Origin: Virgibacillus_N oceani_A
Lineage (GTDB): Bacteria; Bacillota; Bacilli; Bacillales; Amphibacillaceae
DNA length: 64,000 bases
Assembly (NCBI GenBank): GCA_041521345.1
Contig: JBGOHB010000004.1
Strand: one strand, 5' to 3'
Every line of letters starts with the position of its first letter. Position 1 is the first letter of the stretch. The position numbers and the translations under genes are program-made. A model generated the notes under the pieces. The model saw only the letters and a list, made by a program, of their open reading frames with translations. It was not told where the DNA came from and made no database searches. Shown piece after piece: positions 15,926-25,204 of this stretch.

Positions 15926-17650
15926 TTATTTCCCCTTATTATCCTTTACACCAATGGCTCTCCCGGGTCTCGGGGAATCCGCAGTTCCATAAAGTTTACC
16001 GCTCCATGGATCAATCAGAATTCCTTTGACATCGCCTAGCCGATCATCTGCGGATACTTCCTCGAAACCTCTATCCAATTTATATCCCAATTCCTTCAAT
16101 TTCTCCATTGATTGTTTATTAATGCCGTCTTCCCATTCCCAGGACAGCTGCGGATTATTAAAGATCCGCGGCTCATCAATGGCTTGTCCCAAATCCATTT
16201 TATAATCAAGGACATGCAGCAGCACTTGTGCAACAGAGCCGACAATCGTTTCCGCCCCAGGTGAGCCAAGTGTAAGAAATGGCTTGCCTCTATAAAAAAC
16301 AATCGTTGGAGATTTGGAACTTACCGCAAATTTGTTAGCATTCGCTTCATTTAATGTTCCAGGCTCCGGATTAAAATCTGTTAAATCATTATTCAAAATA
16401 AAACCGTAGCCGGGAACCATAATACCTGAGCCGAAAATTCGCTCGATGGATGAAGTGCATGCGGCAATATTCCCCCATCTATCAATTGCTGTAAAATGCG
16501 TGGTCTCCATCCCATGAAAGCTTTTATCTTGCTTTTGTTTATATTTTGTCTCACCTTCTTCATATTTCCACGGATCTCCAGGCTTTATTTCCTGTTCCTT
16601 TTTCCGTTCCTTCAAATTAATCAGCTTTAATCTTTCTTCAATATAGTTATCCTTAAATAATCCATTTAAAGGCAATTGAACAAAAGCAGGATCTGCTATA
16701 TATGTCTGCTGGTCAGCGAGTACAACCCTGATTGCCTCTGCAACAAGGTGATATTTTTCCCAGGAATGCACATCGTATTGACTAATATCCAGCTTTTCGA
16801 ACATTTTCAGCAGCTGGGATATAGCAAATCCTCCTCCGTTTGGCGGCCCTGGAAGTGCCAAATCATATCCTTTATAGCTTCCCCATAAAGGTTCCTCAAT
16901 GGTGGCTTTGTAGTTTTTTAAATCTTCTTTTCTAATAATACCGCCCATCTTTTCTAAGGTATCTACGATTGCATCGGCAATTTCTCCTTCATAAACAGAA
17001 GAAAGACCTTCATTGCGAATAAGTTTTAATGTCTTCGCAAGATCCTGCTGACGAATGGAATCTCCTTCCTTTAATGGCTTTCCGTCAGGGACAAACACCT
17101 TTCTTGCCTCTTCACCCATTCGATCTTTAAAATTATCTATAGTCCTTTCCCACAAGCTGGTGACGCGGTAATCATTTTCTGCCAGTTTAATAGCCGGGTC
17201 AATCAGCCGCCCAAGTGCCATACTGCCATATGTTTCATGGGCTAATTCAAGCATTCTCATCATACCCGGAATACCTACAGACTGCGGGCTGACCGAACGC
17301 TCATCAAACGGCAGCAGCTCATCATTCTCATTATAAAATATATCCGGTGTGGTCGCTGAAGGCGCCTTGCTGTGACCGTTTAACAACTTTGTTTCCTTCG
17401 TTTTATTGTCATAATATAACATATAGCCACCTGCAGCGATACTTGTGTTCATCCCTTCCACCGCTGTCAAAGCCAGCTGCATGGCAATGACCGCATCAAT
17501 CGCATTCCCTCCTTCTTTCAGTACTTCTTCCCCTGCCCCTGCAGCTTCTTTTACGGGAGCGGATACCATACCATCCTCCCCGCTTGCCGTATGATATTTC
17601 GCAGCATCTCCCACTGGTTTTTGATTATTAAAAATTTCTTCCAAACTCAT
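15926..17650 (-). CDS. Gamma-glutamyltranspeptidase family protein (YwrD-like)
   Basis: 574 aa, ATG 17650 with AGAGGTGATC upstream. The whole GGT fold is present: the N-terminal GMVSAPVKEAAGAGEEVLKEGG, AVEGMNTSIAAGGYMLYY, and the autocleavage and nucleophile region ETTHFTAIDRWGNIAA (first Thr of TTH). Then come substrate-binding NNDLTDFNPEPG and the SPTIVF...LGSPGAETIV block. There is no signal peptide, unlike secreted Ggt, so it should act in the cytoplasm as B. subtilis YwrD is presumed to. The reaction is removal or transfer of gamma-glutamyl groups, for example from glutathione or bacillithiol-like thiols; the substrate is not shown. Confidence 0.9.
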   Translation of the reverse strand: MSLEEIFNNQKPVGDAAKYHTASGEDGMVSAPVKEAAGAGEEVLKEGGNAIDAVIAMQLALTAVEGMNTSIAAGGYMLYYDNKTKETKLLNGHSKAPSATTPDIFYNENDELLPFDERSVSPQSVGIPGMMRMLELAHETYGSMALGRLIDPAIKLAENDYRVTSLWERTIDNFKDRMGEEARKVFVPDGKPLKEGDSIRQQDLAKTLKLIRNEGLSSVYEGEIADAIVDTLEKMGGIIRKEDLKNYKATIEEPLWGSYKGYDLALPGPPNGGGFAISQLLKMFEKLDISQYDVHSWEKYHLVAEAIRVVLADQQTYIADPAFVQLPLNGLFKDNYIEERLKLINLKERKKEQEIKPGDPWKYEEGETKYKQKQDKSFHGMETTHFTAIDRWGNIAACTSSIERIFGSGIMVPGYGFILNNDLTDFNPEPGTLNEANANKFAVSSKSPTIVFYRGKPFLTLGSPGAETIVGSVAQVLLHVLDYKMDLGQAIDEPRIFNNPQLSWEWEDGINKQSMEKLKELGYKLDRGFEEVSADDRLGDVKGILIDPWSGKLYGTADSPRPGRAIGVKDNKGK

Positions 17651-17888
17651 TAGTGATCACCTCTTGTTTTGATATCTAGGCACTTCCGGCTATATGAAAA
17701 AGCCACTGCCCGGCCGGCTTTTCAAATATGGATACTTTTCTAGTACCCTTTTCTGCCACTTTTCATTCTTGAGATGGTGGGAGAGACAAATATACGGCAA
17801 GTAATGGTTTATATAAATTTTCTATATTTTTCACTCATAGATATGCTTATTCTTAAGTGTGTAATGTTTACTTTCCTTCCTGAAAAAA

Positions 17889-17922
17889 GAAAACCCCGTA
17901 ACTTGTTACAGGATTTTCTCTC
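17889..17922 (-). terminator. Terminator (minus strand)
   Basis: On the minus strand AAAATCCTGTAAC pairs with GTTACGGGGTTTT, followed by CTTTTTT. It lies just past the ASCH remnant. Confidence 0.7.
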
Positions 17923-17956
17923 TTCATCAAGGTTGATGCAGGGTTGAAGTCTTTCA

Positions 17957-18067
17957 TTAAGCCATCTGTACCGTGGACTCTATCATTTCATGTCTCACTT
18001 CCACCTTCTTCCTTCCTAATTTCATCGAATTAAAAGGTGCTTCATACAATCCCATTTCGTGCTCCAT
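17957..18067 (-). pseudogene. ASCH-domain gene remnant
   Basis: A 36-codon ORF with a well-placed AGGAGTGG RBS reads MEHEMGLYEAPFNSMKLGRK followed by KVEVRHEMIESTVQMA. MGLYE.PF..IK.G.KTVEVR is the N-terminal signature of bacterial ASCH-domain proteins (usually over 100 aa). The rest is missing, and a terminator follows within 40 nt, which suggests an internal deletion that kept promoter, start and terminator. Whether the short peptide is made is unknown. Confidence 0.6.
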
Positions 18068-18258
18068 TACTATCCACTCCTGACTAAGAACATTCTGCTG
18101 TTAATTATACCAATTAAGATCTCAACTTCAGACTGTTTTCGTAAAATTTGTTGCATTTCATTATAAATTCCCAGTTTAAAACATTAGAATTTTCTGCCAG
18201 AATATATTATACATTCCAAGAGCAGTCATATCGTTTAGATAGACAAGGGAGGAAGGTT

Positions 18259-18483
18259 ATGAATAAAAAGAAATTCACTTTTGTCATTTCTTTGGGAATC
18301 ATTGCTGGATTTTTCATAATAGGGATTTTAAGGTGGTTAGGTTTAGATATTTCGTTAGCAAATGTATACCATACTGTCTTAGGCGAACCTAATGCTATTA
18401 CCATAACCATCGTATCTTTCATTACTATATTCTTTGTTTACTTTATAGTCAGTAGACTTTATAGAAAATATGCAAATTCTTGA
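18259..18483 (+). CDS. Small two-pass membrane protein
   Basis: 74 aa from ATG 18259 with GGGAGG 8 nt upstream. Lys-rich start (MNKKKFT), two hydrophobic segments (about residues 6-27 and 44-63), and a basic C-terminus (SRLYRKYANS). No family recognised. Confidence 0.65.
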   Translation: MNKKKFTFVISLGIIAGFFIIGILRWLGLDISLANVYHTVLGEPNAITITIVSFITIFFVYFIVSRLYRKYANS

Positions 18484-18566
18484 AGTTACAATTTAAAAAT
18501 AAATTCTCTAATCAAGTTTAAGGTCTTTCATACAGTTTTTAACATTTGGTATGCAAAACCTACAAA

Positions 18567-18608
18567 AAAGAGAAACGAGAGCAAACATCGTGTGCATCTC
18601 GCTTTTTA
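18567..18608. terminator. Bidirectional terminator
   Basis: AAACGAGA / TCTCG(C)TTT stem between convergent genes, with A-rich left and T-rich right flanks. Confidence 0.55.
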
Positions 18609-18854
18609 TGTCAACAATCCATTTTTAACTTCTTCCATGCTTGCCCCATGATTAATATGATATGTCTGTCCATTTAACACAAACTCAGGTACGGATTTCA
18701 CTCCAGCATATTCTGCTTCACTGATTTTTGAAGCATCATCGTTAAAATCAATCACATCTACGTCGACTTTGGATTTGTCCAAATAATCCAGAACCATTTT
18801 CTCCGCGTTAACACATACCGGGCAGCCGGCATGGTAAAATACTGCTTCTTCCAT
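18606..18854 (-). CDS. Glutaredoxin/thioredoxin-like protein (CPVC)
   Basis: 82 aa, ATG 18854 with AAGGAGGT 9 nt upstream. A short thioredoxin fold: AVFYHAGCPVCVNAE carries the CxxC redox pair, and SVPEFVLNGQTYHINHGAS includes the cis-Pro. It resembles glutaredoxin-like YtnI/NrdH-sized proteins. It probably acts in cytosolic thiol-disulfide exchange; the partner is unknown. Monocistronic. Confidence 0.8.
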   Translation of the reverse strand: MEEAVFYHAGCPVCVNAEKMVLDYLDKSKVDVDVIDFNDDASKISEAEYAGVKSVPEFVLNGQTYHINHGASMEEVKNGLLT

Positions 18855-19090
18855 TAATTATAACCTCCTTAAATTGACCTTATATATAAGGGTAGGAGAT
18901 GATGACAGCATGATCAATATGGGTTTCCTAGCAATGTCATAGGTCATAACTATTAAAGGTGCATATTCATTGAGTTTCTTTATGTTTCTTGCTGAAATAG
19001 CTGCATAAATTTAGCAGGAAAATGTGCAACGACATTTTCCTGCTAATTCCATTTGCATTTATCTAATGCTTATCCTGTTAACGATCTTTT

Positions 19091-21763
19091 CTACATAGCT
19101 TCTTCGCCATCTAACTCTGATGACCATAGTTCAATTAATTCATTCGCGTAACCTTCAAGGATGCGATAAGCCATACTCGAAATCAGGTCATTATTTTCCT
19201 GATGATTAAGCAATAATAGGAAGCTGTTCATATGTCTAACCACTTTGTCCGCAGCTCCCTGATTCTCAAAAAGGGCTACAGCAGTTAAATGGTTTTTCAG
19301 ATTACGTGACGCTGCTTCATCAGCGAATTCACCTTCACCCTCAAAACGTTCAACAAGTGACTGAATTCCTGCTGCACTTACTCCTTCCGGCAAGTAGTCG
19401 ATAACGATTTCTGCTTCGTTATAATTATTGTCTTCTCCGGAAGGATCATAGTCGTTTTCAACATTTCCGGCAGGATCCACAGAGAACCATTTTATCGTCG
19501 TTGTTTCTTTAATTTCCAATGTTTCTCCACCCATTCTTGTGCCGGCCACATTGATCACTTCAGAATCCAATGTAGGTCTTGAGCCGTCAAGCGTATAATA
19601 AACCGTAGCTGGCTCGCTCATCTCAAAATCAATTTCTACAGGATCATGATACGTTCCTGCTTCCGGAGAAGTCCAAGTTTCCGGATTCACATCATCATTG
19701 GCATTTGCAAGGGCGACCTCGAATAAACCAATCAATCCGTTGGCAAATTCCATTGCTTCTGCGTGACCTTCTTCATATTCCGGCTGAAAACCAACGCTTT
19801 CCCAACGTTCCCTTTCCTCATTCCAAAGTTGTGCTCCAACTTCAAAGTTCCATGCATAGATGCCATGGTCGTACCATAATGCATCCGCTGAGTTCCCTCC
19901 TGCAGAATACAGCACATCCGGAATCGGGCCTGTTCTGCCTGGATGGATGACAGTTCCACGATAATTCTTAATTTCTGTCAGTATATGCTCTGAAGCTTGC
20001 CAGTAGTAAGCTTCTTCACCTGCTGTCGGACGCGGCAATGGATTACGATCCGCATCATAAGCCCCAGGAGACCACATAAAGTAACCGCCGTGGGCATGAA
20101 TATTCATGGCAAATTCTATGTTTGGAAATTCTTCCGCTAACCAAACAATATTCTTTGCTTCCGGCTCAGATTCTATTTCCGGTCCGGCATAAGTTCCTGA
20201 TAAGCAATTTGTCGAACCACCGATCCAACCATCATAAACAGATCCAACTGCATGGTTTCTGTTTAAGTCAACGCCCCATTGATGGCTGTATGCCGGATCT
20301 GCAGTTTCTGCAGGGCAGTGATTCGTCATGTTTTTCCGTTGCATATTATAGTCATAGAATGAATAGTTACCGCCATCCGGATTCACTGTTGGCACAATAA
20401 AGATATCGAGATTATCTACTAATTCTTGCGTATCTTCATCAATATGATAGTTTCGCAGTAATCTTTCCGCTGTTTCAACTGATACAAGTGGTGTTACCCA
20501 CTCCCGAGCATGTTCCTGAGAATACCCCAAAACTCCAGGGTTCGAACCATCCCTTTCTTTCCCGATACGGATTGCTTTAACCGTCTCTGGTTCTCTGGAA
20601 ATTTCTGCAGGTGCATTTAAACCATCTGTTAATTCTATATCCGCTTCAGCTTGTACAACACCATTACCATTAGAATCCCTGTAATTCGTTGCCGTCACAA
20701 GATCACCTACTTGATCATTAAGGACTCCTATAACGTCATTTGCAGTGCTGTTAGGCTGTGCGGCATCATCTGTACCGAGCGTAACCGTTATCTCATCACC
20801 ATCAACGTTAATTCCCAGATCCGCATTTTCCTCCTCTGGGATGTCAATATTAATGCTGATGTCATTCCCACCTTCATGCCCCCATGCTTCTGAAGTAATC
20901 ACAAATGCAGCATCTACCGTTTCTCCGATGGTTGCTTGTGCATGTCTTCTATAGCCATTGGTTTCATAAGGAAGCTCGACAATCTCTGCCAGTTCAGGGA
21001 ACTCCTCAGCCAACCCTATTATTCTTTCTTCTATTTCCATTGGCTCCATATAATGCGTAATAAAATCTTTCAGATAGTCATCATCAATTGGCGTACCATC
21101 ACTAAGCCATTCGGTTAATCCTGTTTCAACAGAGCCTTGCTGACTGGAAGTAATCGTTACATTTTCCGGGACATCATCAATTTTCGTAAGTACGTAATGG
21201 TATAAATACTCTCCATAATCTACTTTACTCCTCATGGAAGCGGTTTGTTCTTCACCATTTCCATCTTCCCATGTAGCATTCATGGACACATTAGACCCTG
21301 CACTTGATTTTGCTTCAAGATATAAAAATGTTTCTGACATATTGGTAAAGTATTCTGCTCTGAAGACATTAATATTGTCTTCTACACTGGATAAAGTCCA
21401 GCCCTGTTGCAGCTTCCTCTCACGCTCTTCCAATATTTTTTCAACGTCTTGAGATGTTTGAATGACAGTTGGTTCATAACCTTCCATTTCTAACATCTCT
21501 ATTTCTGCTTCTGTCGCTATAACATGTACTTCCAGCTGACCATTTTTGTCACTGGCATACCCTGATAATTCATACCCGCTTGATACCAGATTTTCTGCAG
21601 CATCCTCATCCGGCACAACAATTTCCACGACTGCTGTTTCCGGTGGTTCTTTTTCCACGACTGAAGATGATGCAGAAGAGGAGTTTAATTCTAAAGAAGT
21701 AAAAATCATCATGACTACTCCCGCCAATGCCACAAAAGACCACATAAATCTTTTAAGACTCAT
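19091..21763 (-). CDS. Large exported M14 zinc carboxypeptidase with C-terminal accessory domains
   Basis: 890 aa, ATG 21763 with AGGAGG upstream. A signal peptide (about residues 1-32) is followed by a propeptide-like region. The M14 catalytic domain carries zinc ligands H and E in SQEHAREW, the substrate-binding region VNPDGG...DLNRNH, the third ligand in NIHAHGG, and the catalytic Glu in AWNFEVGAQLW. About 100 residues rich in Asp (EEENADLGINVDGDEITVTL...) are inserted between the first core strand and the zinc motif. A chitobiase-type C-terminal beta domain (VYYTLDGSRPT...IKWFSVDPAGN) and a helical FIVAR/FIMAH-like module end the protein. It likely degrades peptides outside the cell. Confidence 0.85.
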   Translation of the reverse strand: MSLKRFMWSFVALAGVVMMIFTSLELNSSSASSSVVEKEPPETAVVEIVVPDEDAAENLVSSGYELSGYASDKNGQLEVHVIATEAEIEMLEMEGYEPTVIQTSQDVEKILEERERKLQQGWTLSSVEDNINVFRAEYFTNMSETFLYLEAKSSAGSNVSMNATWEDGNGEEQTASMRSKVDYGEYLYHYVLTKIDDVPENVTITSSQQGSVETGLTEWLSDGTPIDDDYLKDFITHYMEPMEIEERIIGLAEEFPELAEIVELPYETNGYRRHAQATIGETVDAAFVITSEAWGHEGGNDISINIDIPEEENADLGINVDGDEITVTLGTDDAAQPNSTANDVIGVLNDQVGDLVTATNYRDSNGNGVVQAEADIELTDGLNAPAEISREPETVKAIRIGKERDGSNPGVLGYSQEHAREWVTPLVSVETAERLLRNYHIDEDTQELVDNLDIFIVPTVNPDGGNYSFYDYNMQRKNMTNHCPAETADPAYSHQWGVDLNRNHAVGSVYDGWIGGSTNCLSGTYAGPEIESEPEAKNIVWLAEEFPNIEFAMNIHAHGGYFMWSPGAYDADRNPLPRPTAGEEAYYWQASEHILTEIKNYRGTVIHPGRTGPIPDVLYSAGGNSADALWYDHGIYAWNFEVGAQLWNEERERWESVGFQPEYEEGHAEAMEFANGLIGLFEVALANANDDVNPETWTSPEAGTYHDPVEIDFEMSEPATVYYTLDGSRPTLDSEVINVAGTRMGGETLEIKETTTIKWFSVDPAGNVENDYDPSGEDNNYNEAEIVIDYLPEGVSAAGIQSLVERFEGEGEFADEAASRNLKNHLTAVALFENQGAADKVVRHMNSFLLLLNHQENNDLISSMAYRILEGYANELIELWSSELDGEEAM

Positions 21764-21992
21764 TTCCTTTCCTCCTCTATTGATTTTAGTATTCTATTAA
21801 ATTATATAATAGTTATCTGAACATTGGTATGATTTCGATAAAAAATGATTCTAAAGATATATTAAATAATTTTATTTTATAATAGAATAGTAACGACTGT
21901 ATTTTATTAATAGGAAAGAGTAATTAGGTAGATATATGTGGAATCATGTGTTTTTACACAGGTCATTTGTAGGATCAAATTTAAATTAAGAT

Positions 21993-22398
21993 TTGTCACG
22001 TCACCATATGATTGGCTTGCATTTAGCTGAAGTTAAAAAGAGCTGGAACGGAAGAAAGCAGCTTAACGATAGAGGAAATAATGAATGATGCCAATGATTT
22101 CTGGATCCCTGACGGGCAGGAGCATTTTCGGGAGGAAGAGGAAACCCTTTTATCCGCATACGCCCAATACAAAGACATTAATCAGCCAGAAATAATAGAA
22201 ATGCTTCTGGAACATGTGCAGGATCTTACCCTTTTTGATCAACTGCTCAAATCAAAAGATACGGACTTGAACAACATGCATAAAATAAGTACTATATTGG
22301 AGGCAATTATTCGTAAAGAGGAACGTGTCATTTTTCAAATGACAGAAAAAGCATTGCCTGAGGAAAAGTTTAGAGAGTTGGCATCTTATTTGCATTAG
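21993..22398 (+). pseudogene. Hemerythrin HHE-domain gene, frameshifted and 5' truncated
   Basis: One frame gives LSRHHMIGLHLA (21993 on), the conserved start of HHE-domain proteins. The homologous continuation LKLKRAGTEESSLTIEEIMN is in another frame from about 22027, so there is a frameshift at TTAGCTGAAG. The rest (DFWIPDGQEHFREEEETLL, HVQDL, RKEERVIFQM) is open to 22398. The 5' end is cut off by a stop before LSRHH, and a late His of the usual RHEER motif is Lys here. An ATG at 22081 could allow a short protein but lacks the first ligands. It is probably dead. Confidence 0.7.
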
Positions 22399-22491
22399 AA
22401 GCCTTCCCGTTTCGAATGCAGCATTTGGGATGAGTGATTTTGACCCTTGCCCCATCCATATTAGCGCCAATTGCTTCTTGCTGCCAAGCAC

Positions 22492-23094
22492 TCAAATCCA
22501 CCCTTTTTCCTCAGCAACAGAAATAGCAGCTATCCGATTTTTCACTCCCAGCTTATTGATAATCTCTGACATATAGTTGCGTACTGTTCCTGATGATAAA
22601 AATAACTGTATAGAAATTTCTTTTATCGTTTTCCCTTCAGCTACTAATTGTAATTCTTCTCGTTCTCTTTTAGTCAATGGGTTTTCATTCTTTACGCTGC
22701 CAAAAATTAAATCCGGGGCAAACTCACTTTTACCTTTCATAATCCTGCGAATGGAATCAGCAAGTTCATCACTGGGGCCATCCTTTAATAGATATCCATC
22801 TACTCCTAATTTCACTGCTCTTTCAAAATAACCTGGACGTGCAAAAGTTGTTAATATAATGATATTGCAAGGAGAATTGTGACGTTTCACTTCTTCTGCA
22901 ACATCAAGCCCGTTTAACAAAGGCATCTCAATATCAATGATGCAAACATCAGGCTTTAACGAGAGGATTTTTTCCAATGCTTCTTCTCCATTTGCCGCCT
23001 GGCCAATGACTTCCAGATCTTCTTCCAGATCTAAGAGAGATCCGAGAGCTCCCAACAACATCCGCTGATCTTCTGCGATTACTATTTTTATCAT
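22492..23094 (-). CDS. NarL/LuxR-type response regulator (YvfU/DesR-like)
   Basis: 200 aa. The receiver domain has acidic pocket AEDQ, phospho-acceptor Asp in CIIDIEMPLLNG, and LTT..K. The LuxR HTH is LTKREREELQLVAEGKTIKE...GTVRNYMSEI. Its ATG overlaps the kinase stop (TAATG), so it is translationally coupled. With the ABC genes upstream the order is ATPase, permease, kinase, regulator, as in B. subtilis yvfRSTU. It likely controls its own operon. Confidence 0.9.
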   Translation of the reverse strand: MIKIVIAEDQRMLLGALGSLLDLEEDLEVIGQAANGEEALEKILSLKPDVCIIDIEMPLLNGLDVAEEVKRHNSPCNIIILTTFARPGYFERAVKLGVDGYLLKDGPSDELADSIRRIMKGKSEFAPDLIFGSVKNENPLTKREREELQLVAEGKTIKEISIQLFLSSGTVRNYMSEIINKLGVKNRIAAISVAEEKGWI

Positions 23095-24227
23095 TATGAA
23101 GCCCCCATTTCTCCGTCTTTTTCTACGACTGGTATGATAAATTCCAGCCTGGTTCCGTCTTCTGCCTGGATCTTCAACTTTCCATCAACAAGCGCTAATC
23201 TTTCTGACATTCCGTCGATTCCATTTCCGTTATTTTTATTTTCAAGTAGTCCAATTCCATCGTCCTCAATAATAAGCCGAACTTCTCCGGCTGTCTGCTC
23301 AAGAATTACAGTACAATTTTTTGCCATACTATGTTTTACAATATTTGTTACTGCTTCTTTTATGCACATGCTAAGTATATTTTGAGAAATACCTGGTATA
23401 TTAGCAGCGTTTACCTCTCCTTCAAAATGATAGCTAATATCAGCAGATTCTAATATTGATGCTGCTTCCAGTAACGCTTCTGTAATAGATACTGATCTCA
23501 TATCGGATACCAGTTCTCTAACCTGCTTTAAAGCTGTTCTTGATGTTCTTTCCACTTCCCTGGCTTCCAGTTTAGCCCGATTCGGATCTTTTTCTGCCAA
23601 CTTGGATACAAGCTGTGATTTTAAGGTAATGAGAGATAGCGTATGCCCGAGTGTATCATGCAGATCACGCGATATTCGCATCCGCTCCTCCTGCTTCACC
23701 AATTCTTCAATTCTATTATTTGCAATATCCAGCTCCTCTTCCAGTTCCATTCGACTATTCATCGACTTAATACCAAATGGAACAATAAACATGATTACGA
23801 GATAGATAAAATAATAGTACGAACCAGATTGGATTTGCGTTTCATATTTAATGATTAAAGGCAGGGAAAGTGCTAATGCATACAGTGAATATATTGGATA
23901 AAACAACTTATTACTTCTGTACCAGCCGAGAAAATAAGAAGTAAAAAAACCAAGGAATACATTATTTATATTAAAGTAAACGGCAAAAATGAAAACAATC
24001 CCAAGCTGGACTATGATCCAATAGGTAAAAGCATTCGTTTCAAAGGAAGAATAGAGCTGCCTGTAACTGACGAGAAATAAAAGTAATAATCCCCAGCCGA
24101 TAAGTGCTTTCCAGCCGCTTTCAGAAATAATGTAATAAGCGGGGAGCAGTAAGTAAATAAGAAAAACATGTGGGAAATACCCGTACTTCTTTGGAAAAAT
24201 GCTAAAACTCCTTTTGTTTTTATCCAC
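23094..24227 (-). CDS. DesK/YvfT-like sensor histidine kinase
   Basis: 377 aa from GTG 24227, chosen because AAAGGGCGGTG lies upstream; the in-frame ATG at 24269 has no RBS. Five to six membrane segments (about residues 15-155) precede a coiled coil and a HisKA_3 dimerisation box (RISRDLHDTLGHTLSLITLK, phospho-His in DLHD). The HATPase domain (IKEAVTNIVKHS, IEDDGIGL, GNGIDGMSERL) follows. No extracellular sensor domain is visible, so it may sense the membrane or its ABC partner, as DesK-type kinases do. Confidence 0.88.
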   Translation of the reverse strand: MDKNKRSFSIFPKKYGYFPHVFLIYLLLPAYYIISESGWKALIGWGLLLLFLVSYRQLYSSFETNAFTYWIIVQLGIVFIFAVYFNINNVFLGFFTSYFLGWYRSNKLFYPIYSLYALALSLPLIIKYETQIQSGSYYYFIYLVIMFIVPFGIKSMNSRMELEEELDIANNRIEELVKQEERMRISRDLHDTLGHTLSLITLKSQLVSKLAEKDPNRAKLEAREVERTSRTALKQVRELVSDMRSVSITEALLEAASILESADISYHFEGEVNAANIPGISQNILSMCIKEAVTNIVKHSMAKNCTVILEQTAGEVRLIIEDDGIGLLENKNNGNGIDGMSERLALVDGKLKIQAEDGTRLEFIIPVVEKDGEMGAS

Positions 24228-24280
24228 AGCTGCACACCGCCCTTTTCGCTTTTCTCTAAATAATACCATGTAATAGCTTA

Positions 24281-25204
24281 TTATGCGCTATTTGTCACTG
24301 ACAACTTGAATAATCGCTTTACTGAAAGTTTTTCATGGACATAAAATGCATAGCTATATATATTAGCAACAGCTTTAAACATCAGAACCAAATAAATGAT
24401 TGAAACGATGATAGCCAAATAAGACAGGATAGAGAACCCATTTAATAATACATTCATCAGTATAAATATCGGTGAAAATACTGGTACAAAGCTCACCATG
24501 GTTGATATGGAAATCCATAGTTCGCTATTGTCCGTCGGCAGAAAAATCAACAGTCCAAAAACAAGAAAATATGGTGTTAGCACAAGCATTGATACAGGAA
24601 AGGCATCAACTGCATTACTCGCTTTTATAGAAATACCAAGTGCAAATAAGGTAGACGTAACAAGCATAAGAATACATATTCCAAGACTTCCAATTAAAAA
24701 CATCATCGTTTCAAAATCAACCGCGGAAAGAAGTGGTTTAATGATATCAGCATATATTCCGAAATCATATGGGTTGAAAATGGAAAACGCAATACCGGCT
24801 ATGATGACTGATGCCAAAGCACTCATTATTGTAACTAAGGTTAATGCGATTGAAGTAACTAATTTACCGAATAAGTAATTTTTTTCCGAAATACTCGTAC
24901 TAATAATTTCAGACACTTTACTGTCCCGATCATCGATAACGCTCTGCATGATCACAGCAACACTGCCAAACAGGAAAAGTACTACAATGATTACTATGAT
25001 GTTTAACATGCCTAAAGCATTCCGAAAATCATATGAAGAATCACTGCTCATATGTAATGTTGGCAGATCGGGCTGGAAAATAAGCAAATAAGTTACTGCA
25101 ATCAGGGCTACAATCAAGTTGAATATAAAACCAAATAGTATGGACTTATTTCCTATTAACGTCTTGATGGAAAGATTAGCATAGGCCACATTTTTGTTTT
25201 TCAT
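24281..25204 (-). CDS. ABC-2 type transporter permease (YvfS-like)
   Basis: 307 aa with six likely membrane segments; the first (ILFGFIFNLIVALIAVTYLLI) is followed by a short external loop. The gene overlaps the ATPase by 4 nt (ATGA). This is the export-type ABC-2 layout used by drug or lipopeptide exporters such as NatB, YhaP and YvfS. The substrate is unknown. Confidence 0.85.
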   Translation of the reverse strand: MKNKNVAYANLSIKTLIGNKSILFGFIFNLIVALIAVTYLLIFQPDLPTLHMSSDSSYDFRNALGMLNIIVIIVVLFLFGSVAVIMQSVIDDRDSKVSEIISTSISEKNYLFGKLVTSIALTLVTIMSALASVIIAGIAFSIFNPYDFGIYADIIKPLLSAVDFETMMFLIGSLGICILMLVTSTLFALGISIKASNAVDAFPVSMLVLTPYFLVFGLLIFLPTDNSELWISISTMVSFVPVFSPIFILMNVLLNGFSILSYLAIIVSIIYLVLMFKAVANIYSYAFYVHEKLSVKRLFKLSVTNSA

